8,944 nt of DNA from an uncultured Brevinema sp. (GTDB lineage Bacteria > Spirochaetota > Brevinematia > Brevinematales > Brevinemataceae): positions 1 to 8,944 of the forward strand of contig CAMQSH010000075.1 of the NCBI GenBank assembly GCA_947036575.1. Direction: 5' to 3'. Both the position numbers and the translations under genes were made by a program. The notes below the pieces were generated by a model, which made no database searches, was not told the DNA's origin, and saw only the letters and a list, made by a program, of their open reading frames with translations. This document shows positions 1-6,559 of the stretch, one piece after another. Numbering within the stretch: the stretch's first letter is position 1; each line of letters opens with the position of its first letter.

Positions 1-36
1 CTCCCAAACACTTTTTAGACTAATTGTTGATTTCAT
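1..36 (-). CDS. 5' end of an unidentified leftward gene (partial)
   Basis: Reading the minus strand from 36, an ATG opens a frame of 12 codons (MKSTISLKSVWE) that runs off the left edge without a stop. The start is supported by a strong GAGGAG Shine-Dalgarno at 43-48, six bases upstream, and by a promoter at 61-89 with correct spacing. Twelve residues are too few to name a family, and no function is claimed. The true length lies outside the window. Confidence 0.6.
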   Translation of the reverse strand, partial: MKSTISLKSVWE

Positions 37-60
37 AAATAACTCCTCATTTATAGTAAT

Positions 61-89
61 ATTATAGCATATTTAAATATTTTTCACAA
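61..89 (-). promoter_or_regulatory. Sigma70-type promoter of the left-edge partial gene
   Basis: On the minus strand a -35 TTGTGA (84-89) is separated by 17 bases from a perfect -10 TATAAT (61-66). The predicted start lies near 54, giving a leader of about 18 bases that carries the GAGGAG ribosome site. The promoter directly abuts the end of repeat R1. Confidence 0.65.
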
Positions 90-235
90 GCTCGTGGGTG
101 TACTTGTATCTCTAAACTTTGCTTAAAAATTTCACTATTTTTTTATCCGTGTTATAGTATAGTACTTACTAGGTAAAAAAACCAATGTCGATTACTTTGT
201 TCTCTTACTATTCTCTAAAACTATTCTCTAAAAAA
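86..235. repeat. Dispersed intergenic repeat, copy R1
   Basis: This gene-free stretch shares blocks with 6777-6960 and 8690-8870. One block is GTATCTCTAAACTTTGCTTA (about 107-126), which matches 6883-6903 in R2. Another is AACCAATGTCGATTACTTTG (180-199), which matches 8828-8847 and, more loosely, the two 25-base repeats of R2. A 13-base unit CTATTCTCTAAAA is tandemly duplicated at 208-220 and 221-233. No ribosome site or convincing coding frame was seen. R1 sits immediately downstream of structured RNA copy 1 in the RNA's direction of transcription, as R2 does for copy 2. Confidence 0.6.
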
Positions 236-269
236 TATCCCTCTATATTTTACGAAATATAGAGGGATA
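230..269 (-). terminator. Strong intrinsic terminator downstream of structured RNA copy 1
   Basis: A perfect 15-bp inverted repeat (236-250 with 255-269) closes a four-base loop. On the minus strand it is followed by six T residues (235-230). It is the first strong terminator met by transcription from the promoter at 587-615. A hairpin with the same TATCCC...GGGATA ends and T-tract follows RNA copy 2 at 6962-7016. Confidence 0.85.
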
Positions 270-318
270 ATAAGATAGGAATATCTAGCCCATTGTTGAA
301 ATGTGTACAATACATTTT

Positions 319-580
319 AAAATCAAAAATACCCACAGAGTTTGTATTGGTTAAATTATAGATCGAGATCCAAATATTTCTACTTAGTACTCACACCGAA
401 AATTATACAAACCCTATGGGCAATTATAATGAATGTACTCGGTGTGAGTACTATATACAAGTATCTAGTCACAATTCTTACTATTAATAATCAAAAAAAG
501 ATCTTCCATACAGAAAACCCCTATCTTTATAATAATAAGATAGAAATATAAAAAGATCGTTTCCAATCTATAATTTAACC
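319..580 (-). ncRNA. Structured pseudoknotted RNA, copy 1 (family not recognised)
   Basis: This is a minus-strand RNA predicted to start at 580. The helices, given in plus coordinates, are as follows. Closing stem P1 is 566-580 with 349-363 (15 bp, extendable by three pairs). Hairpin P2 is 537-543 with 521-527. Pseudoknot A pairs the P2 loop side 530-539 with 477-486. Hairpin P3 is 513-517 with 503-507. Long stem P4 is 439-453 with 385-399 (15 bp). Pseudoknot B pairs the P4 loop strand 405-420 with the 3' tail 332-347, just after P1, and is followed by a T-rich run. Mismatches in P3 and both pseudoknots are A-C on plus but G-U on minus, which fixes the strand. The RNA shares little helix sequence with copy 2 (7131-7378) but keeps the same architecture. 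The transcript may continue to the terminator at 230-269 (about 350 nt). The open frame at 342-551 on the other strand is considered spurious. Confidence 0.8.
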
Positions 581-586
581 GTTATT

Positions 587-615
587 ATTATAACTTATAA
601 ATATAGTTTTGTCAA
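587..615 (-). promoter_or_regulatory. Perfect consensus promoter of structured RNA copy 1
   Basis: The minus strand carries TTGACA (610-615), a 17-base spacer and TATAAT (587-592). The seventh base after the -10 box is G580, which is also the first base of closing stem P1. Copy 2 has exactly the same geometry. A promoter this strong with no following protein start suggests an abundant stable RNA. Confidence 0.88.
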
Positions 616-643
616 ATAAAAACAGCCCTATTCAGAGACTATT
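614..643 (-). terminator. Weak probable terminator of the oxidoreductase gene
   Basis: On the minus strand 636-643 pairs with 621-628 (8 bp including three G-U pairs) around a seven-base loop, followed by a T-rich run TTTATTT. It lies about 20 bases after the oxidoreductase stop codon. Its T-run touches the -35 box of the RNA promoter, so terminator and promoter are packed together. The stem is weak and read-through is possible. Confidence 0.4.
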
Positions 644-660
644 TTTTATTTTAAAGAATT

Positions 661-1695
661 TTATTTATGCCATTCTTTTTTGAGAGCTATCGTTTCTAAT
701 ATTTTCAGGACGGTGTGAGCTTCTTCGTAGCGAACAGGAGGATCTTGTTTGTTGACGATACATTCAAAAATCTGATCGTAAAACATCTGATAACCACCGT
801 ATACTGTAGCTATTTTTTTGCTATCTCTATTCAAGTGATAAAGCGTTCCTATCCCATATTCTGTGTCTTTGCCAAAGTCTTTATCGTAGGGAAAGATCCC
901 TTTTTTGAGATCTCTTTCTTGTTGATCTATCATATATTTTTTAAAGCTTGCTTTACTTCCATGAACAATCCAGCGAGGATCTTCGTGTATAATAAGCTGA
1001 GAAAACCGAACTCTGATACGAAGAAAATTATAAATAAGCCTTATATCGTAATAATCTTCAGGACTTATCTCTGAAGTACCGGCTAAGGCATAATGTTTTT
1101 GATTACAGATATCATATAAAATTTTATCTGGCGCTCCAAAATGAGATACAATTTGATCTACAAAATGCACGGCATGCCCATAGATACTGCCTTCATATAT
1201 AGAGGCTTCTTGCTCTATATTATCTAAACGATATTGGGTGTGATTGGATTCTATTTCAAAAACAGTACCAAGATCATAATTATTTAAGACATGTTTTAAG
1301 GTCAAAAAATCACTATCATAGCGACGATTTTGATAAGGAAGAAAGGTCACTCCTTGATTTTTTGCTAATGCGTATAGCTCTTGTAATTCTTCCAAATGAT
1401 AACATAAGGGCTTTTCTACGAGCACGTGTTTTTTGGCTAATAAAGCTTTTTTTGCATATTCATAATGGAGTTGAGCAGGGGTAGTAATAACAATTAATTC
1501 GACTTCTGATTTGAGAAGATCATCTATACTCTCAAAACGTATAAGCTCAGTAGGACGCTGAGGATATTCCATCTCAAAAACTCGTGTTCCTCTAGTATAG
1601 TATCCCATAATGTCATATTTTTCTTGATTGATAAAGGGCATATGATAACGGTGGGTACTTTTGCCATAGCCTACAAATCCTAATTTGATTTTCAT
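661..1695 (-). CDS. Gfo/Idh/MocA-family NAD(P)-dependent oxidoreductase, YhhX/IolW-like
   Basis: This 344-residue protein has the usual length of cytosolic Gfo/Idh/MocA dehydrogenases, which oxidise or reduce sugar- or inositol-type hydroxyls with NAD(P). The N-terminal Rossmann fold shows G6-x-x-G9-x-G11 followed by KSTHRYH. The family EKP motif is at 94-96, PYQNRRYDSDF at 120-130, and a catalytic GHAVHFVD segment carries His177 and Asp180. The N-terminal KST-RYH signature, PYQNRR and the IVHG...SF-KY-IDQQE block (243-260) closely resemble E. coli YhhX and related scyllo-inositol dehydrogenases such as IolW. The substrate here is not proven. The start is supported by AAGGAG five bases upstream. 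It appears monocistronic, with a perfect promoter at 1717-1745 overlapped by an inverted repeat that could be an operator. It is divergent from the iron-sulfur gene at 1840. Confidence 0.9.
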   Translation of the reverse strand: MKIKLGFVGYGKSTHRYHMPFINQEKYDIMGYYTRGTRVFEMEYPQRPTELIRFESIDDLLKSEVELIVITTPAQLHYEYAKKALLAKKHVLVEKPLCYHLEELQELYALAKNQGVTFLPYQNRRYDSDFLTLKHVLNNYDLGTVFEIESNHTQYRLDNIEQEASIYEGSIYGHAVHFVDQIVSHFGAPDKILYDICNQKHYALAGTSEISPEDYYDIRLIYNFLRIRVRFSQLIIHEDPRWIVHGSKASFKKYMIDQQERDLKKGIFPYDKDFGKDTEYGIGTLYHLNRDSKKIATVYGGYQMFYDQIFECIVNKQDPPVRYEEAHTVLKILETIALKKEWHK

Positions 1696-1716
1696 AAAGG
1701 CTCCTTATTTATATGT

Positions 1717-1745
1717 ATTATATTTGATCTATAAATTGTTGTCAA
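1717..1745 (-). promoter_or_regulatory. Perfect consensus promoter of the oxidoreductase gene
   Basis: On the minus strand TTGACA (1740-1745) and TATAAT (1717-1722) are spaced by exactly 17 bases. The leader to the ATG is short and carries AAGGAG. Such a strong promoter for a catabolic-type enzyme makes negative control likely, in line with the overlapping inverted repeat at 1726-1754. Confidence 0.85.
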
Positions 1746-1754
1746 GTATAGATC
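1726..1754. promoter_or_regulatory. Candidate operator: 8-bp inverted repeat around the -35 box
   Basis: GATCTATA (1726-1733) and TATAGATC (1747-1754) form a perfect inverted repeat with 13 bases between the arms and 21 bases centre to centre, about two helical turns. It brackets the -35 box of the oxidoreductase promoter. This is the geometry expected for a dimeric repressor. No regulator gene is visible in the window, so the partner is unknown. Confidence 0.5.
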
Positions 1755-1789
1755 TTACACTATTTAGAAGAAATATGGTGAAAAAAATA

Positions 1790-1818
1790 TTGGTTTTTTT
1801 AATAAAATAGCATATAAT
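1790..1818 (+). promoter_or_regulatory. Promoter of the stand-alone CCG-domain gene
   Basis: TTGGTT (1790-1795), a 17-base spacer and TATAAT (1813-1818) predict a start near 1825. That leaves a leader of about 15 bases which is almost entirely the ribosome site GAGGAGGG (1828-1835). The -35 boxes of this and the divergent promoter are about 45 bases apart. Confidence 0.7.
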
Positions 1819-1839
1819 GAAGCTCTTGAGGAGGGTTTA

Positions 1840-2757
1840 ATGTTTGATTGTATAAAAGAATTTTGGAAAACAAAAACAAAGAAATATAACACAAATAAAT
1901 TATCTAAGAAAAAGAATCTAACAATAGATATGCATCAATTTTTGGGATTTTCTCGTCTCTTTACCACAAAAAATCTTGCTCCTAAACAAAAAAAGACTAA
2001 GTATTTATTTTTTCCTGGCTGTTCTTTTCCTTCTTATACTCCTGAAGGGGTTGAAAATATAATAAAATATCTTAATGAAAAATTAGATGGTGGTGTGGGC
2101 TCTTTACAAATGTGTTGTGGGGAACCAACTAGAGTCATGGGACAGGTAGCAAGGTTAGAAAAAAGAATTGCATTAATAGAACAAAACATTACCAAAACTG
2201 AAGCTGAAGAAGTTATAGTTGCTTGTCAAACTTGTTTTATAACTTTTCAAAAATATATGAAAATTCCTGTTAAATCTTTATGGACATTAATCCCTGAATT
2301 GGGACTACCTAGAGGACAAGAAGGGATAGGGGTAAATAGTGATATTGTCTTTAATATTCATGATTCTTGCCCTACTAGAAATAATCCTGAAATTCATAAA
2401 GGAGTCCGAGATATTATGGATAGGCTAGGCTACAAATATGAAGAATTAGAACTTTCTGGAACAAAAACAATGTGTTGTGGTCTGAAAGGAATGGCATTAG
2501 TATTAAATCCTCCAGTGGCTAAAAAAATAATAAATAATAGAGCTTGTAGTTCAACAACAGGTTTTATGTTGACTTATTGTGCTGCTTGTAGATCTGCACT
2601 AGAAATAGGAGGGGTAGACACCATTCATTTGGCAGATTTACTATTTAAGCCTTGTTATACCAAAGCTCAGGCTCAAGCTAGAAATTTGAGTTCTGTGGAT
2701 CAGTGGAAAACAAGATACAAATCTAAACAAGTATTAATTAAAGAGTCTAAATCTTAG
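1840..2757 (+). CDS. Stand-alone CCG-domain (HdrB/HdrD-like) iron-sulfur protein
   Basis: This 305-residue protein has two cysteine-rich CCG domains like those of heterodisulfide reductase HdrB/HdrD and glycolate oxidase GlcF. Domain 1 is Cys61-x30-CCG(92-94)-x34-CQTC(129-132). Domain 2 is Cys177-x34-CCG(212-214)-x32-CAAC(247-250). The spacings are identical to those at residues 615-686 and 732-805 of the convergent 863-residue protein, and flanking text such as IG-NSD--FNIHD is shared, so the two are paralogues. It lacks the flavoprotein and ferredoxin parts. Instead it has about 50 basic residues at the N-terminus, with no signal peptide. Some loop residues differ (CQTC for CPSC, CCGLKGM for CCGVGGM), but every cluster cysteine is kept, which argues against decay. 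A likely role is a cluster-binding subunit or alternative electron-transfer partner in the cytosol. The substrate is unknown. The start is supported by GAGGAGGG at 1828-1835. Confidence 0.85.
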   Translation: MFDCIKEFWKTKTKKYNTNKLSKKKNLTIDMHQFLGFSRLFTTKNLAPKQKKTKYLFFPGCSFPSYTPEGVENIIKYLNEKLDGGVGSLQMCCGEPTRVMGQVARLEKRIALIEQNITKTEAEEVIVACQTCFITFQKYMKIPVKSLWTLIPELGLPRGQEGIGVNSDIVFNIHDSCPTRNNPEIHKGVRDIMDRLGYKYEELELSGTKTMCCGLKGMALVLNPPVAKKIINNRACSSTTGFMLTYCAACRSALEIGGVDTIHLADLLFKPCYTKAQAQARNLSSVDQWKTRYKSKQVLIKESKS

Positions 2758-2767
2758 AATCTAAATC

Positions 2768-2798
2768 AAAAAACCACCTCATAATAAGGTGGTTTTTT
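2768..2798. terminator. Bidirectional terminator between convergent iron-sulfur genes
   Basis: AAAAAACCACCT (2768-2779) pairs perfectly with AGGTGGTTTTTT (2787-2798) around a seven-base loop. It has T-runs on both strands. It lies 10 bases after the + gene's stop codon and 7 bases beyond the - gene's stop codon at 2806, so it serves both genes. Confidence 0.9.
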
Positions 2799-2805
2799 GT
2801 TTCTA

Positions 2806-5397
2806 TTAGTGAATATTCAAACTTTGACTAATTTTGATGAGGCGTTCTTTGGTATCCATTCTATTATGAAATCCGTAGTCAGCACCACGTAAACAAGCAT
2901 CTGATTTCATGTATGGTTTTGGATCAAATAGTAATTGAAGGATATGCAATCCATCTTTACCACCTTTTTCCATAGATCCTCTACAAGAACCACAATAAGT
3001 AACGATATGGTCTTGGGTAGCATCGTCCATACGGCGGAGATTGTATTGTTTATGCAATTCTGGATCAACACAATTTAACATTCCACCGACACCACAACAA
3101 CGGGTATTATCTTTGATATAGGTCATTTCTTCATAAGGATATCCTAATTGTTCCAAGACCCAACGTATACTTTCATGATGTTCAGATTTGGTTCTAGTGA
3201 CACAAGGGTCATGAATATTAAAGATAACATCAGAATTAATACCTATATTTGCTTGACCTTTAGGGATACCGATAACATCTCTCATTAATTCCCAATAAGT
3301 AATGAGTTTTTTACCTGAATATCTATCATAGGTTTTGTTACAAGAAGGACAGACTGTGATGATTGTTTCGGCATCTATAGTGTCAATTTCATGTTGCACA
3401 CGATTATATCTTTCTAAAAACACGTCCATTTGTCCTATCATCTGAGTAGGGCGACCACAACATTGAAGAATAGTACTGACTTCTTCACCTAAGGTTTCGG
3501 ATAAGTGATTTACTACCTTTTCTACATAACCAGGTAAGGAAGCAGGTACAGTACATCCAGGAATAAATACATATTTAGGGCGTTTTTTTGTAACGATATT
3601 AAAAGAATATTTTGGGCTACATTCTAATTCTTGATCATCATCAAGAGCGATGTGTGTTTTAATATTAGAATATCCACCAAGTTTTTCAACATAGTCTCTT
3701 CTCATATCAATAAAGTTATCTTGAATATTAAAATCGTGAGGACATCTTAAAGTACACTGATTACAATCATTACAAGAAAAAGCAATTTTGGTTTCCATTG
3801 CTTCGTAACCTTTTTCGAGATATTCTGTAAATAATGCTTTTGGACAAGAAGTATATTTGGAGAGCATGAGACATTCTTTCATACAGAGTTTACACTCACA
3901 TTGGAGACAGCGATTGGATTCTTTGTGCGCTTCTTCTGTAGTATAGGTACGTTCAACTTCTTTAAAGTTCGTTTTTCTTATTTTTGGATCAGTGATAGAA
4001 GGGTGATTTCGAGCAATTTTTTCTGGTAAATTCCAATTTTTTGGGAGATATTCTTGAGGAAGAAATAACTTGGTATCATAACCAGATTCGTTTTCTGCAA
4101 TTCTATTGACTTTTAAATCTATTTTTTGTAAGAAACGATTAATAGAAATCCCTGCTTTTTTACCTTCAGCCATAGCACCAACAACGATAACAGCAGAAGC
4201 ACAATCTCCAGCAATAAATAACTTAGAATCGCCAACTTGTAATGTTACAGGATCAGCGTCAAAAGTACCATTTTTCTTTTTTGGTAAGCTCGCTTGAGGA
4301 TCAAAGCTAGTATCAAGACCTTGTCCCACAGCAAAAATAATAGAATCTGTATCAAATTCTGTTATTTGAGATATATCAAATGTAGGATTAAATTGTTTTT
4401 GTTCATTAAAAATACTAATACATTTTTTTAATTTAAGATGAGAAACAGTACCATTACTAGTGATGATCTCTTGAATACCACAAGCATTATGTATCGCTAT
4501 ACCCTCTTCTAAAGCTTCGTGGATTTCTATATGAGATGCAGTCATCGTATCATAAGAATCTTCTAAACAGACAACACGGACTTTTTCTACTTGAGGGAGT
4601 CTCAATGCTGAACGAGCACAATCCATAGCAACATCACCACCACCAACAACAGTAATGGTTTTACCTATATTATCACATGATTTAGTTAAGGAAACTGATT
4701 TTAAGAAATCAATCGCTGAAATAATACCTAGAGCATCGTGATTTTTTAAAGAAGTATCTACTCTTCCTAATTGTTTACCAACAGCGATAAGTATAGCATC
4801 GTAGTCTTTTTTGAGATCATCAAAAGAGATATCTTTTCCGATTTCTGTATTGAGTTTGATAGTGACACCTAGTTGAGTTAAAAAAGAAAACTCATGATTA
4901 ATGACATCACGTGGTAAACGGTATTCAGGAATCCCTGTATACATAGCACCACCAACAGCGTTATTTTTGTCAAATACAACAACACTATGCCCTTCTTTAC
5001 TAAGATGGTAGGCAGCTTGTGCACCTGCAGGACCACAACCAATAATAGCTACTTTTTTACCAGTAGGAACTTTTTTGCTAAGATCCCAATTTTCTATTTT
5101 GTCAAAATTATCAGCAGCATAACGTTTTAGTTTTGCGATAGATAAAGGATCGTCTTCTTTGCCTCTACGACAAGCACTTTCACAAGGATGAGCACAAATA
5201 CGTCCTAAGATACCAGGAGTGAATAGTGTTTCTCTGATTACACTAATAGCTTCTGTACCTTTATTTTCGTGGATAAGATGGATGTATTTTTTGGCATCAC
5301 AATGCATAGGACATTTTGTAGTACATGCTGCGATATCTTCACCCATACAGTTGTCTACGATATGTTGCATATTATCTATAATATCTTTTGATAGCAT
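2806..5397 (-). CDS. Fusion flavoprotein: GltD/NfnB-like oxidoreductase with ferredoxin and double CCG domains
   Basis: This 863-residue cytosolic protein has several modules. Residues 17-76 form the Cys-rich N-terminal domain of GltD/NfnB-type enzymes (C25-x3-C29-x3-C33, C68-x3-C72-x3-C76). An FAD Rossmann motif GCGPAG is at 120-125, an NAD(P) motif VVGGGDVAMD at 250-259 and a second FAD-contact motif KLFIAGDCA at 392-400. Residues 497-552 form a ferredoxin-like segment with many cysteines, including C542-x2-C545-x2-C548-x3-CP. The C-terminus has two CCG domains: C615, CCG 646-648, CPSC 683-686; then C732, CCG 767-769, CGSC 802-805. The arrangement suggests electron transfer from NAD(P)H through FAD and Fe-S clusters to an HdrD-like active site, or the reverse. 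Anaerobes carry fusions described as pyridine nucleotide-disulfide oxidoreductase/dicluster-binding proteins, but I know of no proven substrate. The start follows AGAGGA closely. The gene is 36 bp after the EamA transporter gene, probably co-transcribed. Confidence 0.9.
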   Translation of the reverse strand: MLSKDIIDNMQHIVDNCMGEDIAACTTKCPMHCDAKKYIHLIHENKGTEAISVIRETLFTPGILGRICAHPCESACRRGKEDDPLSIAKLKRYAADNFDKIENWDLSKKVPTGKKVAIIGCGPAGAQAAYHLSKEGHSVVVFDKNNAVGGAMYTGIPEYRLPRDVINHEFSFLTQLGVTIKLNTEIGKDISFDDLKKDYDAILIAVGKQLGRVDTSLKNHDALGIISAIDFLKSVSLTKSCDNIGKTITVVGGGDVAMDCARSALRLPQVEKVRVVCLEDSYDTMTASHIEIHEALEEGIAIHNACGIQEIITSNGTVSHLKLKKCISIFNEQKQFNPTFDISQITEFDTDSIIFAVGQGLDTSFDPQASLPKKKNGTFDADPVTLQVGDSKLFIAGDCASAVIVVGAMAEGKKAGISINRFLQKIDLKVNRIAENESGYDTKLFLPQEYLPKNWNLPEKIARNHPSITDPKIRKTNFKEVERTYTTEEAHKESNRCLQCECKLCMKECLMLSKYTSCPKALFTEYLEKGYEAMETKIAFSCNDCNQCTLRCPHDFNIQDNFIDMRRDYVEKLGGYSNIKTHIALDDDQELECSPKYSFNIVTKKRPKYVFIPGCTVPASLPGYVEKVVNHLSETLGEEVSTILQCCGRPTQMIGQMDVFLERYNRVQHEIDTIDAETIITVCPSCNKTYDRYSGKKLITYWELMRDVIGIPKGQANIGINSDVIFNIHDPCVTRTKSEHHESIRWVLEQLGYPYEEMTYIKDNTRCCGVGGMLNCVDPELHKQYNLRRMDDATQDHIVTYCGSCRGSMEKGGKDGLHILQLLFDPKPYMKSDACLRGADYGFHNRMDTKERLIKISQSLNIH

Positions 5398-5433
5398 AAA
5401 ATCCTCTTTGATTTTAGTTAATATTAAATTTAT

Positions 5434-6393
5434 TTATTCAGTAGTTTTGTTCTGAGCAGATAGAGCAAAAATAAATACTCCTGAGATAATAATAGCAGCA
5501 CATATAGCTAAATACGGAGTGATAGGTTTCCCTAAGATGAGCCAGCTAAAAATAAGAGCCCAAAAAGTAGCAGTGCTATTTAGCGCAGTACCCATACCTG
5601 CTCCAATATAATCTACTGCTTTATACCATGAGAGGTAGGTTATAGCACCAAGAATAGCGATACCGATAAAAGAAAATATAGTGGTACTTGATAATAGAGC
5701 GATAGTTTGGTAGCCACCTACTAAAGGCATAATTATTAAACCATAAACGGTTGCAGAAGTAAGATAACGTAATGTTAAAAATTGTTGAGGAGTTGCGATG
5801 ATATTTTCTTCATCTTTGATTTTTTTCATAGCATAGCCTAATATAACTCCTTCAAAAGCCCAACCAAATACTGCTAAACAGGTAAAAGCAATTCCTAAAT
5901 AAAATTGAGGATAGGCATTGATATCTACTTTGGAATAACCTAAAGCTACAGAACCTAAAATACTAATTGCAATACCTGTAACAGCTTTTTTATTGATTTT
6001 TTCTTTAAGAATAAAATAAGCTAAGATAGCTCCAACCCCTGGATACACAACAGAAATTGCAGAAGCATAAGCAGGAGCAGCGTATTTTATACCAAGAACA
6101 AATCCACTCATTCCAATAGGAGCTCCAATAAATGCTGCTAGACAAGCAGCTTTACCTTTTTTGGTTTTTAATAATAAAAAAGTCTGTTTTAATTGTTTCA
6201 TACAAAGCATAGCCAAAATTAACCATAAAAAACAGAAAAAATCGTGTAAAAATGCTGTTACTAGTGATGTGCCAGATGATGCGTTTGAAAGGATAGTACT
6301 ATTTGAAGATACCATTCCCATTAAAACAGTGTCTAGTCCCCAAGCAAATCCAACAAGAACACCAAAGCTTATTCCTTTTTGAGTATTGGTCAT
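5434..6393 (-). CDS. EamA/DMT-superfamily membrane transporter
   Basis: This 319-residue, strongly hydrophobic protein has about ten predicted membrane spans (roughly 8-27, 45-65, 83-101, 106-128, 138-153, 165-188, 208-226, 236-255, 265-285 and 293-312). They form two EamA-like repeats. The first ends in YPGVGAILAYFILKEKINKKAVTGIAIS and the second in WALIFSWLILGKPITPYLAICAAIIISG, both typical of the drug/metabolite transporter fold. Such proteins move small metabolites across the inner membrane, and the substrate cannot be read from sequence. AGGAGAG precedes the start by four bases, and a promoter lies at 6444-6471. It is the first gene of a likely two-gene unit with the fusion flavoprotein. 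This suggests transport of a substrate or product of that enzyme, which is inference from position only. Confidence 0.9.
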   Translation of the reverse strand: MTNTQKGISFGVLVGFAWGLDTVLMGMVSSNSTILSNASSGTSLVTAFLHDFFCFLWLILAMLCMKQLKQTFLLLKTKKGKAACLAAFIGAPIGMSGFVLGIKYAAPAYASAISVVYPGVGAILAYFILKEKINKKAVTGIAISILGSVALGYSKVDINAYPQFYLGIAFTCLAVFGWAFEGVILGYAMKKIKDEENIIATPQQFLTLRYLTSATVYGLIIMPLVGGYQTIALLSSTTIFSFIGIAILGAITYLSWYKAVDYIGAGMGTALNSTATFWALIFSWLILGKPITPYLAICAAIIISGVFIFALSAQNKTTE

Positions 6394-6443
6394 AAATCTC
6401 TCCTAAGATATATAGTAATAAATATATTTTTTTTGTAGATATA

Positions 6444-6471
6444 ATTATAAATTAAATATAAAAATTTGCAA
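6444..6471 (-). promoter_or_regulatory. Probable promoter of the transporter-flavoprotein operon
   Basis: On the minus strand TTGCAA (6466-6471) and TATAAT (6444-6449) are separated by 16 bases, leaving a leader of about 45 bases. The region is extremely AT-rich, so chance -10-like boxes are common and the assignment is moderate. Confidence 0.5.
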
Positions 6472-6488
6472 ATAAAAAAAATAAAAAA

Positions 6489-6517
6489 TGGACAATTATA
6501 GAAGGATAGACTATTAT
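6489..6517 (+). promoter_or_regulatory. Probable promoter of the small Cys-rich protein gene
   Basis: TGGACA (6489-6494), a 17-base spacer and TATTAT (6512-6517) lie about 40 bases before the ATG at 6560. It is divergent from the transporter promoter, with the two -35 boxes less than 20 bases apart. Confidence 0.5.
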
Positions 6518-6559
6518 ATTATTAATAAATATATAGAGATAATTTTATGAGGGATCTTA

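Noticed and set aside
342..551. Plus-strand open frame of 69 codons
   Set aside because: It starts without a ribosome site, lies antisense across the covarying RNA, and the equivalent region of copy 2 does not keep the frame.
500..558. AAGATC/GATCTT outer stem around the P2-P3 region of RNA copy 1
   Set aside because: It has no counterpart in copy 2 and overlaps P3, so it is not considered part of the conserved fold.
319..580. tmRNA, 6S RNA or RNase P RNA
   Set aside because: No tRNA-like acceptor end, no tag reading frame, no single-bubble hairpin and no RNase P core motifs were recognised. Two diverged copies within 9 kb also argue against these housekeeping RNAs.
715..1074. Plus-strand frame of 119 codons
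   Set aside because: It is a shadow of the well-supported oxidoreductase gene on the other strand.
1840..2757. The stand-alone CCG gene as a pseudogene fragment of the fusion enzyme
   Set aside because: The frame is intact, all cluster cysteines are kept with exact spacing, and it has its own promoter, ribosome site and terminator.
4106..5455. Plus-strand frames at 4106-4297 and 5219-5455
   Set aside because: They are shadows within the fusion flavoprotein gene, with no expression signals.
6161..6382. Plus-strand frame of 73 codons
   Set aside because: It is the antisense shadow of the transporter's N-terminal region.
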